Numbered from the stretch's first letter, positions 13,179 through 26,003 are shown. The stretch is DNA of 61,802 nucleotides from Branchiostoma floridae (GCF_000003815.2 NC_049992.1:6017094-6078895); one strand, 5' to 3'. The notes: generated by a model not told the origin, from the letters alone. Made by a program: numbers and translations.

Positions 13179-13269
13179 AAAAGGCAGTAGAAGGAGGGGA
13201 TGGGCCCAACACACGTCGAATAACAACCCACCCCCCTACGGCCTCACAGAGGCTATGGAATTATCATCG

Positions 13270-14190
13270 TCTTATTTTTACATTGGTGGCACTAGATAGC
13301 AGGTGTTTTCAACGCCGTGAAGCCGTCATTATTTTCCTAACAAGAATCGTCTGATCCCGTATAGTATGCGGGTAGCAAAGCGGGTCGCGCCACGGGGCAT
13401 CACACCCATGATTGTCCCCCACCTACCATTTTCACCGTCATTAGAAGGTACACAAAACATTTGGGACATGTCTCTTCAAATCTGAGGCCAATCATACCGC
13501 TCAAAATCACAGACTTGCCTTGTTTGATAGTCTGGGAACTGTCGCTATAATAATACCCTACGAGTGTCACGATGATCGTTAAATGGTCACGATTATTCCC
13601 AAACAACCATTCATATTGTTATGTAAAGAATAATAATCGTAATCAACAGTCATTTGATCGGTAACTGACCATTTTTTTGCCCGGACACGGTGAACCATAT
13701 AGCAGGTAGTTATATGTACGTTGCTTTATAGTTGTTGTTTTGCTATATAGACCAAAGGACTAAGAAAGATACTTTGATCTTTCTGTGTCATCTAAATGAT
13801 ACCAAATATGGGGATTTGCGGTCAATTATAGGATCAACTAAAATCTGGTTGTTTTTTTTGGGGGGGGGCGCTAAATATCTCTTCTGAAACAACAAACTGG
13901 ATGTATAAGAAAGAACGCTCAACCAATGTTATGCTGCACTTTGCTGCAAACGGTACAATTTGAGGTATACGCGCACACGCGATTTAGTCGATAGACATAG
14001 CAGACTATTTTAATCTTTTAGAAGTTTTTTTCTTTCCGATAACTGTAACCTGATACCCTCACTTACGGTGGAGAGATGCCCCCAGCAGAGCACCACAGTG
14101 TGGGGCGGTGAATGGTGTTGTTGTGTCTCTCCTTGGTACTGAAATAATAGATCCTGTTAAACCAAGATTCTAACGTTTTGTAAACTCTAG
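13270..14190. other. No supported gene
   Basis: Mixed composition. A T-run/G-run junction lies at 13852-13868. No exon or RNA gene is supported. Confidence 0.45.
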
Positions 14191-14194
14191 ATAA

Positions 14195-14890
14195 TTCAGA
14201 TTTCCAGTGGCATGTCCTCGTACCATGGTTCAACAACAAGCTTTCTTATGCCGTATCATAGTGGCAAAACATGAAATGAATTTGTGACACTACATCTCAA
14301 TCCTCTTCGTGTGTTTCGGAAGTCAAATCGAACTTTTGAACTCTTGGCGGTTCAAATTTATAGGCTGGCATTGTACACTATAGTCAGACGTTTGAACGAT
14401 TTCTGTCCACGTACCATGGTTCAACAAGAAGCTTTCTTATGCCATATCATAGTGGCAAAACATGAAATGAATTTGTGACTAAAATGGCCTTCTCAATCAT
14501 CTACGTTTGTTTATGAAGTCATATCGAACTCTTTAACTCTTTGTGGTTTTAATTTCCAGTCTGGCATTGTACACTACAGTCAGACTTTTGAACGATTTCC
14601 TTCTATGTACTATGGTTCAAAAACTATAGCTTTCTTATGCCATAGTGGCAAAACATTAAATGGATTAGTGACTAAAGTGTCACTACTTCTCAATTCTCTA
14701 CGTGTGTTTCTGGAGTCGAAGCGAATTCTTGACCTCTTGGTTCAAATTTCCAGGCTGGCATTGTACACTATAGTCAGTATATAGCGTGGTTCAACAACAG
14801 GCTTTTTTGTTCATATCATAGTGGCAACATATGAAATGAATTAGTGAATAAAATGGCACTGCTTCTCAATCCTCTTCGTGTTTGTGAAGT
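14195..14890 (+). repeat. Four tandem repeats of about 190 bp
   Basis: Units containing TACCATGGTTCAACAA-like, GCTTTCTTATGCC-, and CATAGTGGCAAAACATGAAA-like segments start near 14221, 14412, 14608 and 14783 (spacings about 191, 196 and 175). Each also carries GGCTGGCATTGTACACTA-like sequence. Divergence is about 10-20 percent by eye. The short frame at 14284-14478 is just a repeat unit. Confidence 0.85.
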
Positions 14891-14894
14891 CAAC

Positions 14895-16125
14895 GCGACG
14901 AAAACACCACCCAATATCCTACACGTTTACTTAAAGTACGTCGAGATGAATGAACCCTAAGGTATTCAATGTTTGTCACTGTTAGGATCAACGTACAACA
15001 TCCCGATTGAAGTTTATTAAACCTTCTGATGTTTTTGCCAGTAATGAATTGTACTTGCGTCATGATACGTTCATCCCAACTCCCTCTGCCATGCCAGAGG
15101 CGGAAAAAACATCGCCTTTACCAGAATGGACAGAAACGTTTATCTATCATTTTACAAATCCAGCATGACCACATACATCAAGGGAGGTGGTAATAAGTGA
15201 CACAGCAGGGAACAAAATACCGTGCGTCACCGTTTTATGACATTAATGAGTACCTAAATAACAGGTTATGGCAAAAATGACCTAACATATGGCTGCCTTT
15301 TTCTTGGAAAATGATTTACTGTTTTATTGGCGTGTCATGCTAAAGCCAATAATTTTGGCGTCTTTATCCAAGGAACAGAAACGTTGAATTGTGAAAGGAC
15401 CAAAGCTGAAAAGTGCCCCAATTTGTTCAGGTAGCTGGGATCTGCCCCTTTTGAATTCGTCGAGAAATCCTGGGCGCCACCCACGCAAACCCTGTGTGGG
15501 GAAAATATAACAACTAACGTTACGGCAAAATGACCATCTTTTACAAGGCATTGAACGAATCAAGGCATTTTGTTACAGTATTAACTGACCGAAGTAGAGG
15601 TTTGTTTACCGGCTAAGCTTGGATTTCTCCAACTTTGGAGACATTGTTACTTAGTATGCTGTCCGGAGGAGATAAAGTTTTCTCACAAATTCAGAATAAG
15701 ACGCTCTGTGGAAGAGCTTACTGCAGGCTATTCTTGTAACATCGTCGTAAAATGGTGTGGCGGGAGGACGACAAGCTTGGTTTGAATCAACACAATGTAG
15801 GACTAGGAGGACGTGCCTTGCATGTATCCGGGGCGAAATCACGTGCACCAGACAACTCTGCTTTACCCTACAGTAAGATAAGAATATGAAACCTCACATG
15901 TTTGTCATGATAAGTGATATGGCCTCCCTCGTTTGGGATCTTTTTTTGGGATGCTTTGAATTGTAAATACTAGTGGCTTAACGTTTGAACGAGCAATGAT
16001 ATATAGATTAAGACAGTTAAAAGGGTAACGTGATAGTATTTAAATTGAAGATTCTCCATTGAAGATGGAAGCTTTGCCGAACCCTGTTGCTTTGTTATTG
16101 ACACAGTAACGGAAATAGTAATGTA
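14895..16125. other. No supported gene
   Basis: No exon-like open frame with splice borders, and no repeat shared within the window. Confidence 0.45.
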
Positions 16126-16129
16126 TGGT

Positions 16130-16378
16130 ATTCCTATAACCCCTTTGAGACCCGTGTGGTAGTAGGATGCTGTCTATAGCACGATATTGAAAGGCGGAAC
16201 CCATCTTTCTATCTTCTTCCACCACCTTTTACCTCCCCAAACGAAGTCAGACATTCAATTTCTACCTTAATGGAGTGCCCTTAACAAGGACCCAGCGTCT
16301 ATCCAAGACTAACAGGAATTGAACCCGTGACCATTTGATCTCGTGTCCGTTAGCGTAGTCACTCGGTTTTTAGACACC
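16130..16378 (-). mobile_element. tRNA-derived SINE copy
   Basis: Read on the minus strand it has the family order: a B-box-like GGTTCAATTCCTGTTAGTC, a block equivalent to GACGTTGTGTCCTTGGG, the GGTAAAAGGTGGTGGAAGAAG segment in split form, and a GGTTCCGCCTTTC block. It has diverged and indels are visible. Confidence 0.7.
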
Positions 16379-16741
16379 AGAAAGTAGGACACAGAAAGTT
16401 GAAAAGTGCTTGTCTGTCACTAAGGTGTTCACTGGTATACAGAGAGACTGACAATTGTTATCATGATGGTGATGGTGATGATGAGAATTTAGAGACAGCT
16501 ATTAACATCACTGCATAACACTAACAACGTCACTACGCTTGTTAGTAGGAAAACGACCGTTTATTGTCGTAGATACAGTTGACTTTCATCATGAAGATCC
16601 CACATCCTCACCCAACTGCCTGCCGTTCCGAACCATTCCCAAAGGAATTGCTGTTGATGCCATTATTTCTACATGGTAATTTAGAACTGTTAATTGGCTA
16701 TGATAGCAAGCAAGGGATTAAGAATTCAAGATTTTGATTCC

Positions 16742-16960
16742 TGGCGTTCTTGGCTAGATGCTGTGTTCTTAGGAAAGGCACTTTCTTCACTCCTTCCAGG
16801 CCAGGTGTACAAAATAAGTACCTTACTTCGTTTGGGAAGGTAAAACGTGGTGGAAGGAGAGAGATGGACTCTGCCTTCCAATACCTTACCCTAGACACAG
16901 TTGATAACAACCCACTGCCCCTACAGCCTCAAAAAAGGCCGGGAGACTGCCCTTACATTT
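16742..16960 (+). mobile_element. tRNA-derived SINE copy, 5'-truncated
   Basis: Starts in the TGTGTTCTTAGGAAAGGCAC block and continues through CAGGCCAGGTGTACAAAATA, GGTGGAAGGAGAGAGATGG, the GATAACAACCCACTGCCCC block and CTACAGCCTC. The tRNA-like head is missing or unrecognisable. The 89-codon frame across it is a repeat artefact. Confidence 0.75.
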
Positions 16961-17439
16961 TGTGGCGTGGAAAATCAATTGAACACGGAGACGTATCCTT
17001 CTCCCTAGAATCATTTTAGATGTGACATTAATGTAATGTAACCGGGCACCACCAAGACGTCCTTCGAGCGTCATACATATGAGATAAAAAGACGAGACAC
17101 CCAGGTAAGTGCAGATGATACTGCTGTTTGTTAGAGCGTGGGCACTATATAAAAGAGAGTGGTACGTTGTGGTGGCCCGCGTCGCTGCCAGCTAAACGAT
17201 GACGAGCAATGAAGAGAAGGCAGAGGAGGCGTGGGTCCGCGATGTTTCGGTATCATCACGACAGAATGCTCGTGACCACAAAAAAGTACGTCCCACCCAC
17301 CCATTAATCCATCCTTTTAACTTCGTGTGGAAGTTTGCCCGCCTGTTTTTGCTTCTCTTCACCACGCCCCATTTTTGCACACGGCGCTGTACTCGACCCT
17401 TGCCAATCGATGCCAGCTCTTTCGCTACTCTCGCGATGA

Positions 17440-17586
17440 CCAATGGGAGTCGATATTAGCACTTCATAGTCCGTGCGTATATGTTAATTCTGCCCCAAGA
17501 CGAAGAACATATGAGTGTATACTCCCGCCCACGACTTCATCTGGGGGACATATAAACCACCCAGGACGGTCCGGAGCTAACCCACA
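17440..17586 (+). promoter_or_regulatory. Core promoter of the somatostatin-like locus
   Basis: A TATA box (TATAAA, 17551-17556) sits in a locally GC-rich stretch, 117 bases upstream of the start codon of the signal-peptide exon, so transcription would begin near 17580 and leave a 5' UTR of about 90 bases. A CCAAT box lies at 17440-17444 and another at 17403-17407. A half-CRE-like TACGTCA (17667-17673) overlaps the start codon. The full palindromic TGACGTCA that is well known in vertebrate somatostatin promoters is absent here; the nearest perfect upstream copy is at 11009-11016, 6.6 kb away. A second TATA-like motif at 17146-17154 could be an alternative promoter, whose leader would contain upstream ATGs (for example 17199). 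No transcription data were available. Confidence 0.55.
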
Positions 17587-17672
17587 CGCAACGAATCAGC
17601 CAAGAGCGAACCTCCTGCTAGCGTCTGTCTCATCGACGAGGAGAAGTTTCCCCCGACCTCCAACCGTACGTC

Positions 17673-17798
17673 ATGGCAAGACTCCTGATCCTTCTCGGTG
17701 TCCTGTTGGTGGCTCTGGCGGCGATCGAGCCGACGACGTCCGAGGACCTCACCGAAGACAGCCGAGAGTTGGAGGACATAGAACAGGATCTAGAACAG
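17673..17798 (+). CDS. SST: Somatostatin-like precursor, exon 1 (signal peptide)
   Basis: This exon encodes the first 42 residues of a secreted hormone precursor. The start is MARLLILLGVLLVALAA, a short positive n-region followed by an uninterrupted Leu/Val/Ala core, so a classical signal peptide with cleavage around residues 17-22. Residues 23-42 are acidic (SEDLTEDSRELEDIEQDLEQ), typical of a prohormone linker. The start was chosen because the ATG has G at -3 and G at +4, lies just downstream of the TATA box, and opens directly into the hydrophobic core. The exon ends CAG|GTACTG (GT at 17799-17800) in phase 0. It joins in frame to 31677 and equally to 26004. A dinucleotide tract begins about 10 bases into the intron. 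The signal peptide and phase are seen in the sequence; the link to the downstream exons is inferred from phase, position and the conserved somatostatin intron position. Confidence 0.83.
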
Positions 17799-17809
17799 GT
17801 ACTGTCTTG

Positions 17810-17856
17810 ATGTGTGTGTGTGTGTCTGTCTTTGTCTCTCTCTGTCTCTCTGTCTC

Positions 17857-17899
<43 letters not shown>

Positions 17900-17985
17900 G
17901 CACGCGCGCGCGCGCGCGTGTGTCTCTGTGTGTGTGTGTTTGTGAGTGTGCGTGTCTGCGTTTGTGCGCGCGCGTTTTCCGTCTT
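17810..17985 (+). repeat. Compound (TG)n(TC)n(CG)n microsatellite beside the exon 1 donor
   Basis: About 175 bases of simple repeat start roughly 10 bases inside the somatostatin intron: a TG run, then a long TCTC/TGTCTC run, then an alternating GC block (about 17901-17920), then more TG with short GC patches. All reading frames through this stretch are open only because it is simple repeat. In RNA it would read UG, then UC. Those are the preferred ligands of CELF/TDP-43-type and PTB-type splicing factors respectively (established for those families; binding here is inference). Alternating CG/TG can also adopt Z-DNA. Confidence 0.95.
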
Positions 17986-17989
17986 TCCA

Positions 17990-20530
17990 TCAAGAACACA
18001 TGTGCCTCAGACCTTTGCGGTCCTTTATTGCCGTTATGTATGATACTGTATTGTCTGTAGCGCTATTGCTCAAACATGTGCAGTTGACAGATATTGCTGT
18101 AGACTCTATCACAGACAGAAAGTTCATTTTTGTGACATTAAGAAATCGACACCACAAAGCCCGACGACCTTTCCAACCGACGCCCATCGCTTACCATCTG
18201 CTGTTTTAGTTTCTTTACTTCACGGTATCATGAAAGATTCAATTTTCTTTGACGTTCCAGCACTTAGCAGATCACCCTTAGGGGCGCGGTTTGCAAATAA
18301 CCAAACTAATCAGACAAAAAGCATCAAAAAGTGATATTAGGTTTGAAAATTTGGAAGCGCGTAGATGGCTAACGGCTGACGAACATGCGACGGTAGGTGG
18401 TCGAGGTTTGAAAAAAAATCAGATGACAACGCCTTTCCGAAAAGAAACTCAGAGAAGGCATTTCTAACGGCAAAGAAAATAGGTGCTATTGAAATCTGTT
18501 TTACCATTATTCCAATGGCTCCGAATTTCATTGTGTGGCCGAATACCATGGAATCATGACCAAATATCGTTTTGCATATGACATCTGACAACTGTTGATT
18601 TTACAATCCGGTGCAAATCGTACCGACTGCAAAAACTCGCTGAGTTTCGCGGAGGTCCAGAAAAAGTCAGAGAAAATCGACATTTTCCAGCTGCCGTGCA
18701 GTATACTAGTTACTGGAAAAGGTGACGCTGGCACCGCAGAGCGCAAAACTCTTTCTTTCTAGCCATCTACAGACGAATCCAATTGATGTCCTGCATGCGC
18801 AGTTTTTGTTCAAAGCTTCAGCTTTGTTTGAACTTCAAGTTCTCATTAAATAACGCTGTTGGACGATCTTAGGAGGAAAATGTGAAAAGAATCAGAAAAA
18901 AGTGTTCTAAATTGTGTTGAATGCCTGGAAATCCTTTGATGCCCAAGAAGCGCAAATAAATTGCCTATGCAAAAAACAACGGTAGATGATTTTTTTCTAA
19001 ATGAGTTGGTTTAGAAATGAGTCGAGATATCAGTTCACAATACAGTACCATTGGCCGAATGTGGCGTCAACAATAGAAAAGTCCACTGAAATTTATATTC
19101 TTTACAAATAGTAGTTTTGTTTTCTATTGAGAACTAAGATCAGAAGGAATTCCTAGGCTATTCCTTTGGGACTCAACCTACCCAGAAGAATTGAGAATTT
19201 TCATTCAGCTTCCAGCCTTTAGTAAACGACTTGAAGTCACATCTAAACGGTACTGGCGCCTTGCTTGCAACAACAAGTTTGTGCCAGGCCGATGCTTATG
19301 GAGAAACCCGCTCTATTAAAACTCAATCGCGTTTTCAGGAAATTTAGTCATGCGATGGGAAAATTGGTTCTTCTTCTTCTAGCACACGGTCATTAAACTT
19401 CAGCAGTCACACATACGGCCCAGGTTTTTATCTTTGTGTACATGTCGTTTGCACGAACTCCATATGTAGCCGGTTGACAACATTCAGCCCATGTTTAAGT
19501 ACCGCTACGCTTGGCAATTAGACGTACATGCGGCACGTAAAACGCAGCTGCAGTCCAAGGTTTAGAAACATTAACGAAAAAGACTACAAAGGGATTACAA
19601 CGCGTTTGCAAAAGCGATGCCAGACTTCCCATGGAGCGGAGGCGATACAACGGGTTTTGCAATCCATTTAAGTTGGCATTTTCGTTTTAGATATAATGCT
19701 CCAAGGAATTCTAACTAAGTCTCTTGTGTATCGAGCAATTTTAGATATGACCAATAACACAGTGTTATACGCTAATAAAGGCATCCAGCAAAAGGGCAAT
19801 TTCTCTAACGAAGAGAGGACATCGGGGCTCGAGGGACATCGTAGATGTGAGCTAGTCCCTACTCTTCCGAAACATATTGCTAAAAATATCTATATCATAT
19901 CACGCATCGATAATGGATGATAGGAGATCATTAGCAAATACAATTTTTCTAACTTGTGTTAAAGGTGATCAATGCAGAGTTTAAGTATTAGCGAGGAGAA
20001 AAAATAGAATAAGCAACAAGTATCAAGTATAAGTTATACATGATGGAAACGATTTATATAAGCTACGGCGGTCTAAATTGCATCTCATCAGAATAGCAGG
20101 TTTAGTTTTGGATGGTATTTTTCACCGCGCTGTGTACAATACGTGATGTCACAAGAGTACTAGGACCTTTGCTCTCAAGCGGCACCCCAGATTTCCGTTC
20201 GGTTGTATGGTTGGCAAATGGCAATCCCTCGCCGTCTAAACTCCTTGGCCATCTTCATAATACTTTCTTATGCCACAGTAGGATCTGCCGGGAGATTAGG
20301 TTTGCTTTGTGTGAATTGTCAGGAAGTGCCATTCTTTTAGCTTTTGCGCAAAACCCCCAACGGTTTCTGCGACTAAAATGACCGGACGGGGTTCCCAAAT
20401 GGACCCCATTTGGTTCTGATCAGTAATATCTTCTTTATTTCCCACAATTTCGCACCACAGTTTTCTAGAAAATTCAGATTTCTCGGATCAAAATGTTCAA
20501 ATGGCACTTTAAAATATACACCTTAGGTCC
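17990..20530 (+). other. Somatostatin intron, first part; no additional exon seen
   Basis: AT-rich intronic sequence. I looked for a signal-peptide exon ending in a phase-0 donor that could serve the exon at 26004 and found none that convinces. An 11-bp inverted pair (GTAGATGGCTA at 18361, TAGCCATCTAC at 18760) is probably chance. Confidence 0.4.
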
Positions 20531-20539
20531 TCATTTGGA

Positions 20540-20837
20540 GTGGATACCGGTACAGGTACCGTTTTTTTTCTTGTTGAACCGGGCCAGAAAAAACGGACTT
20601 AAAACAAATTGTGTAGACCGGAATTTGGATAGGATTTCAAAATAGGATAGGATTTCAAAACGCTAGTGGAATTCACTAAACAGAATCATTAGAAGTGAAA
20701 TGGACCATTGCTTCATGCATCGCTCATTTACAAGTTCTCACAGATAATGATGACCAGGTTCAGGTCTAGACCTGGACCTGATCTTCTGGATCTGGACCGT
20801 TCCTGGACCTGACTTTTCTGTACCAGTACCCAGCCCT
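20540..20837. mobile_element. Inverted-repeat element, GGTAC/GGTCC-rich family, copy 2
   Basis: The ends ATACCGGTACAGGTACCG and TACCAGTACCCAGCCC are inverted relatives, with internal GGTCTAGACCTGGACC and CTGGACCGTTCCTGGACC. It is the same family as 5526 and 57405. Shorter than the other copies, with internal deletion. Confidence 0.65.
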
Positions 20838-20839
20838 TG

Positions 20840-23800
20840 TCCTGATGGACCCAGTTGGGCGTTTGAGGGTTAAAACAACCGTTATTTCCTTGTTGGCTTC
20901 TTCTGGCAGCATGTTTGGCCCTTCCAACCGTAACGGTTTAATTGGACCGCTTCATCAGATGAGCAAATCCGATGTTCACGAGTCCGGAAGATTTAAGAAA
21001 ACAACGTTGCACGATGTTTCATCACTCGTAGAGCTTACTTTACGGTCTTTATGTGATGAATAACACTTAGGATACATGTAAAAAAAAGTTGCATTATGGT
21101 GCATAGGGAGGATGTACAAAGCAATCACAGGATAAATGCTATCTTTATGGCCTGAAACGTTGGATTTACGCTAACGATATGTTATGTGGAATCTAGTAAC
21201 TGCCGTCCAAGCTACCATTACTGTAACTAACATAACATTTATAGTCGAACTGAATACCAATTTTAGTGGAGTGCTTCTTGTTAGATGCTTCTGTAGAAAG
21301 CTGTTTTTGTCGTTTACGTCTAATAAATCGGTTTAGTTAATTGCATCGTGGAAATCGTTAAGAAGAGAATGGTATTGAGATTTCACTTTCTTGCATATTT
21401 TGACGCCTGGCTCGAGCTGGCAGGGAAAGCATCAAACAAGGAAAACATATTATTTAGACCACCGACCACACACATATTCTGCACCTCCCTATGCAAGCAT
21501 TCAAAGATTATACTTAGTTTTTTATATATCACTCGCAACACAATAGCGCGTTCGGCACACAGTGAGTCAAATGGCATCTTTTTCGTAGAAAATACCAACC
21601 TACGGACGAAAAACGTAGTAAAAACCTTAACAGGGGTACGCAGTAAAAGGGAATAAAATTCCTTTGGGAGATTCAAATGTCATATTCAGCATGATTTGGA
21701 TGAAAGGACATGAACACAAGAATATATCTAAATTTAGCCAAACGAAGACCTGATTATATTGCATGTATAAAAATAAGCGTATGTAGAATAAAGGGTACTC
21801 AAAGAACTGTAAAAGCCACTGAATAATCATGTTGTCTTTAAAAGAAACGTATCACAAGAAACACGTAATAGCCATTAACGACATTATGTTACAAGTTGAA
21901 GAGATCCCTGGCGTACTCATTCCCTACTTATCGGGCCACTGGCAATTAACAGCCTGGTTCGCAAAGGTTCAAATTATCTCAAAAGCTTATGAAACTCTAA
22001 AGGACTTAAAAGCATATAAAATCGCTAAAAATCTTTTGTACTGCGATCTTTCCGGTTAGTTAGTTCTGCTGACCATTGTTTTCACATTTGAAACCTTCAT
22101 ACGGTACTAACATTGGTTAATCGCATTTCTTGAAGAGTCATTTTGTTGGGAGTGGTAACTGAGTCTGCATTTCAAATGGCCATACGGCAATTTCCCTGAG
22201 GTGGTTTGATTAGTTTAGTGTAATAAAGTATAATGTATAATCTTACAATTATTAATAGATAAAAACTAAATATCCGTCAGAAAATGTATCTCAGTGAAAA
22301 AAAATGGATGTAAAAGTATGCTTTCGAGGCTTATGTGAAAAGGGAAACGGAGTAGATAAAGGAAAAGTCTACTAACGATGCAGACTGCGCGTCCTGGCTG
22401 TGCCAACAGGATTGGGATTCAAACACAATACGACTCATCCTTGCGGATATCTAGCCTAAATTCCTGTTGAAAGGAATGGACAACTTTCAAATTAAAACTT
22501 TCGGGCTTAAGCAGTATTTTTGGAGAAGTTGGATAGAACACGAAGGATATATTCCACTGGGTAAGAGATACGAAAGAGGTGAAAAGGGTCACTAAAACTT
22601 GACAGTTATTAATGGCTTGACGTTGAAGTCATGTTCAATAATGTGATACATTTTATCTAAATGCTAAGTACATTTCGATTGCGGTCAACTAGGTGCCTGA
22701 ACTTGTCGAGAAAAATCGATTAGGCTTAAAAGATATTAAAATTCATATCACCATTACTTGGTATTGGGCCAAACCCTGAGAATTAAAAAAAATCTAGATT
22801 TAGAACTTTACACGAACTGAATTGGGGCGTTTTAAAGCTTGGTATAGCGAGTAAGATGCAGGACCGATGATGATAGCGAGTAAGCTTGATTAAAGACTCT
22901 TCGTCGATAGAAGTGTCCAAGATGTAGTTTCTTAAGAATCAGGACTTTAATGTCTTCCCCTTTCTTAATTTGCGAGTTTGGGTACAAATGGCGTGAACAT
23001 GTTTTGCAATTTAGACAACAAGTCATTATTTCCTCTTTTGAAAAGTATCGGTTCGATGCTGAAAGTTTCTTTCCTAGAACTATATCTTTATGGCTTCTAA
23101 TTGTTTTCCTGATGGCTATAACCTAAAATCTTTCGAGACTATAGGAACAAACATCTGTTCGTGTAATCCAGTTAGCATAACATTTGAGTGGCTTATTGTC
23201 ATTGCTTGAGCAAAAGGACCAAATCTTTTAAATATTTATTTTAAGTACATTGAAAACTGCTTTCAGCCTAAAGACAAAGACGTGCAGAACTGAATTATTC
23301 AAGACAATCAGTTTCAAATTATTTCAGCATGTACAATCACTATGAGTCAATACCATTCAACAGCTCCCTACATCCTACGGTAAACTGACGTGAAACCCGC
23401 CTGTCAACATCTCAACACAGTAACGATATGGAACCTGTCGAATTATGCACAACATTCTTATCTCTATCTTGGTCACAGCAAAGCTCTGGAAATCTCTACT
23501 CATTGTCCCTCTCAAGAAAAAACATAGACTCACGATAATTATCAATAGCCACCCAAACAAAACCAGCTGCCAACTAATGCCCGGTGATTCAAGCATAGAG
23601 AAAATGATAGCCACGTCTTTTTAAAGTCAACCTGTAACACACGACTCGGAGGTCAAAGGAGCAAGGCAATCATACCCTGATTCTGACAACGTGCAGGGCT
23701 TTGGACTATGATGAGGGCAAATGATGCTATTAGGCCCGTTGAACATGAAAGCCTACATTTGCATTTGGCGGCCAACAATTAGGTAATGAAGGGACGAGTG

Positions 23801-25960
23801 CAGGTCACGAGGGGAGCGAGCCGGTAAAAACTCTGACCACTACCATCTCCGCGATCTCTCTCCCTATTCACTGCTTGCATGGGGAATAGGTCACACCCAC
23901 TTACACTGCTGTTAGTTTTAATTCCCCCAAAATATCATACATTAGAAGAGAAAAACACAATAATTACAAGGTAGGCATCCTTATTCACACTAACACATTA
24001 TTCTCACTAACATCAATAATTACAAACTGTTTCCGTCACCAAATCAAAGTCAGTCTTTACTGCAGCAAATACAATCTAACATCACTTGGATGACAAAGTC
24101 TACTAAAAATCACTTTTCTGAACATACAAATAAAACAAAAATCACCAGAATCAAATATCGTCCCAAAAATTGATGTTCACTGATGCGTATGGTATTACAA
24201 AGAACCTATGAGGACAGAAAGTTGGGACCGACTTCTTCTCATTAGCTGGATCTGATTAGAGTACATCTCAGCGGACACCATCTTCCTAATGGTGTGTGGG
24301 CGACCCATTGATCAGGACCATTAATACAGGCCTTCATCATTCCCAATTACTTTCTCTCGCACAAATGGTCTTACGTACGTCGTTGATAACGTACGTCATC
24401 TCATGTGGAAGATGGAAGAAATAGTAAAGGAGAAGTCCAACTTTGTGTCCAACAGTTTTGATGGCTTTTTAACTTTCTTTTCCATCAATATCATACAAGG
24501 CAAGCGTCGTATTCTGATAGTGTGCATTTTGCTGCAAGACACTCGTGTGCGCCACCACTCCTTACTTTTTACTGTTAAGGAAACATCTAGCCGATACGAG
24601 AGAGGCAAATCAAGCTTCCTTCCAATTACATATCTCAGGAGGACGTTCCATGCTGAAAGATTCTTTCGTAGACCCATATATCTATAAAACAACCCAATCC
24701 ATTCTTCATGACTATGAAGTTAAACTGTAATTTCCAACACAAAAATCGGAATTACTCAAATTTTCTAATGAACAGCACCAGTCTTTGTCAGATTCAATAG
24801 TTATCACAATCCAGTTACCGGAACAAAATAATATATGTTTAAGTGGCTCATAGTGAGCCTTGTTTTCTGACGAGCTGACGTAGATTTAAAAAAAGGATGT
24901 TTAATTTAGCACTAGGTTAATATCATCTGTATTTTGTAGCTTAAATCAACAGGTGAAATGTTGATGACGTCGGCATTTTGCAATTCCACAAGATTGCTTT
25001 TGTTTTCACCACAACGCTTAACTCTACGGAAAAGCTGCTTGAAAAAATTGTCAATTAATCAGACAAGCACAGGTGATCTGTAGCTTCCCTGCCGACCCAA
25101 CGTAGATTTGAAATAACTTATTCTGCACAACATGAAGGCGTGCTGAAAACACTGAGATTACTGACGACAAGATGATCAGACGCTCTTTGTGACCAAACGA
25201 TGCACCCGCTGCCGTTGCCATGGCGCGCGTATGTTTGTGCATGTATACAGTATATCGTCTCGGTGCGAAGCCGTGGTTGTTCATTGTTTCTCTGTACCGT
25301 GCATGTGCAGGTGCATGTGACGTGATTGGATCGGTGGTCGTGTAAAGATGAAAGTCCTCATCAGTGTTTCTCCTCTTTCTTGGAATTCAGTAATAACCAA
25401 AGAATTTGTTTCAGGCACCATTGGCTGAATAGAGCGGGGCTGTATGCGTATGGCCGCATATACATTTATGCATGTAACTTTCTACATATTTCTGCATTGT
25501 CTTATATTGAGCACTTTGACATCAAACTGAATATTTCTTTGTTTGAAACTGTGCTTATGGGATAAAATGGCAATGATATGTTTATGCATTTGAATATTCT
25601 TGCTTTCTTTGCTTTTGTTTTCTGTTCCAAATAGTTGAGTAATATAAAAACTGGTCTTTCTGTATCTGACTGCGATCCAAGTTTCTTTCCTTTTTGCTCT
25701 ACTCACTTTGAAGTTGAGATGAAAACTCATTTATCATATGAGTTAAGAACTTCCCTCAAGCTTTTACTCATTACATGAATGTTTCTGAAGTAAAGCCATA
25801 CATTTGACGATCAAACATACATTTTCCAAACTACGGGATATGTAACAACAATGTGAGACGTTAAATAGCCTAAAATCAAACGAAATGCAGTGAAACCAGA
25901 TACAGAAGACCAGTTGAAAATAGGCATGTGGATACAACGTGACGCTTGCATGTGCATGAT
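20840..25960 (+). other. Somatostatin intron, middle part; no supported gene
   Basis: Several 70-100 codon frames (for example 20845-21063, 21348-21656, 21829-22059, 24403-24687) lack recognisable motifs and have AT-rich codon use. A TGACGTCG word lies at 24965-24972 and a GTTGCCATGG half X-box near 25214. A MKVLIS start at 25348 is too short for a signal peptide before it stops. Confidence 0.4.
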
Positions 25961-26003
25961 GATTGCATGGCTAAGGTTGCAATGTTGCATGTTATATCTT
26001 CAG

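Larger units (their letters stand above)
12598..13262 (+). mobile_element. tRNA-derived SINE split by two MITE insertions
   Basis: The head (GAGTAGCTGTGATACGCG through GGGTTCGAATC and GACGTTGTGCC to about 12695), the middle (CCTCACTCCACCCAGGTGTA, 12962-13009) and the tail (AAAGGCAGTAGAAGGAGGGG through the block CAACCCACCCCCCTACGGCC, about 13181-13262) form one SINE in the correct order when compared with the copies at 16742 and 28930. Two unrelated inverted-repeat insertions separate the parts. This gives a relative age: SINE first, MITEs later. Confidence 0.75.

Noticed and set aside
17327-18043. 238-codon plus-strand open frame across the somatostatin promoter and exon 1
   Set aside because: It is out of frame with the signal peptide exon and its 3' half is TG/TC/CG microsatellite. 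It stays open because of simple repeats.
18361-18770. Possible 410-bp MITE with 11-bp ends GTAGATGGCTA
   Set aside because: The inverted match does not extend beyond 11 bases and no target duplication is visible; chance is likely at this scale.
25205-25330. ATG at 25219 with frame MARVCLCMYTV as a private first exon
   Set aside because: The N terminus superficially resembles MARLL, but the frame lacks a continuous hydrophobic core and only a weak donor-like GTGCAT is present.
25348-25428. Candidate first exon for the 26004 exon (MKVLISVSPLSWNS)
   Set aside because: The hydrophobic stretch is too short and polar for a signal peptide, and no strong donor follows.
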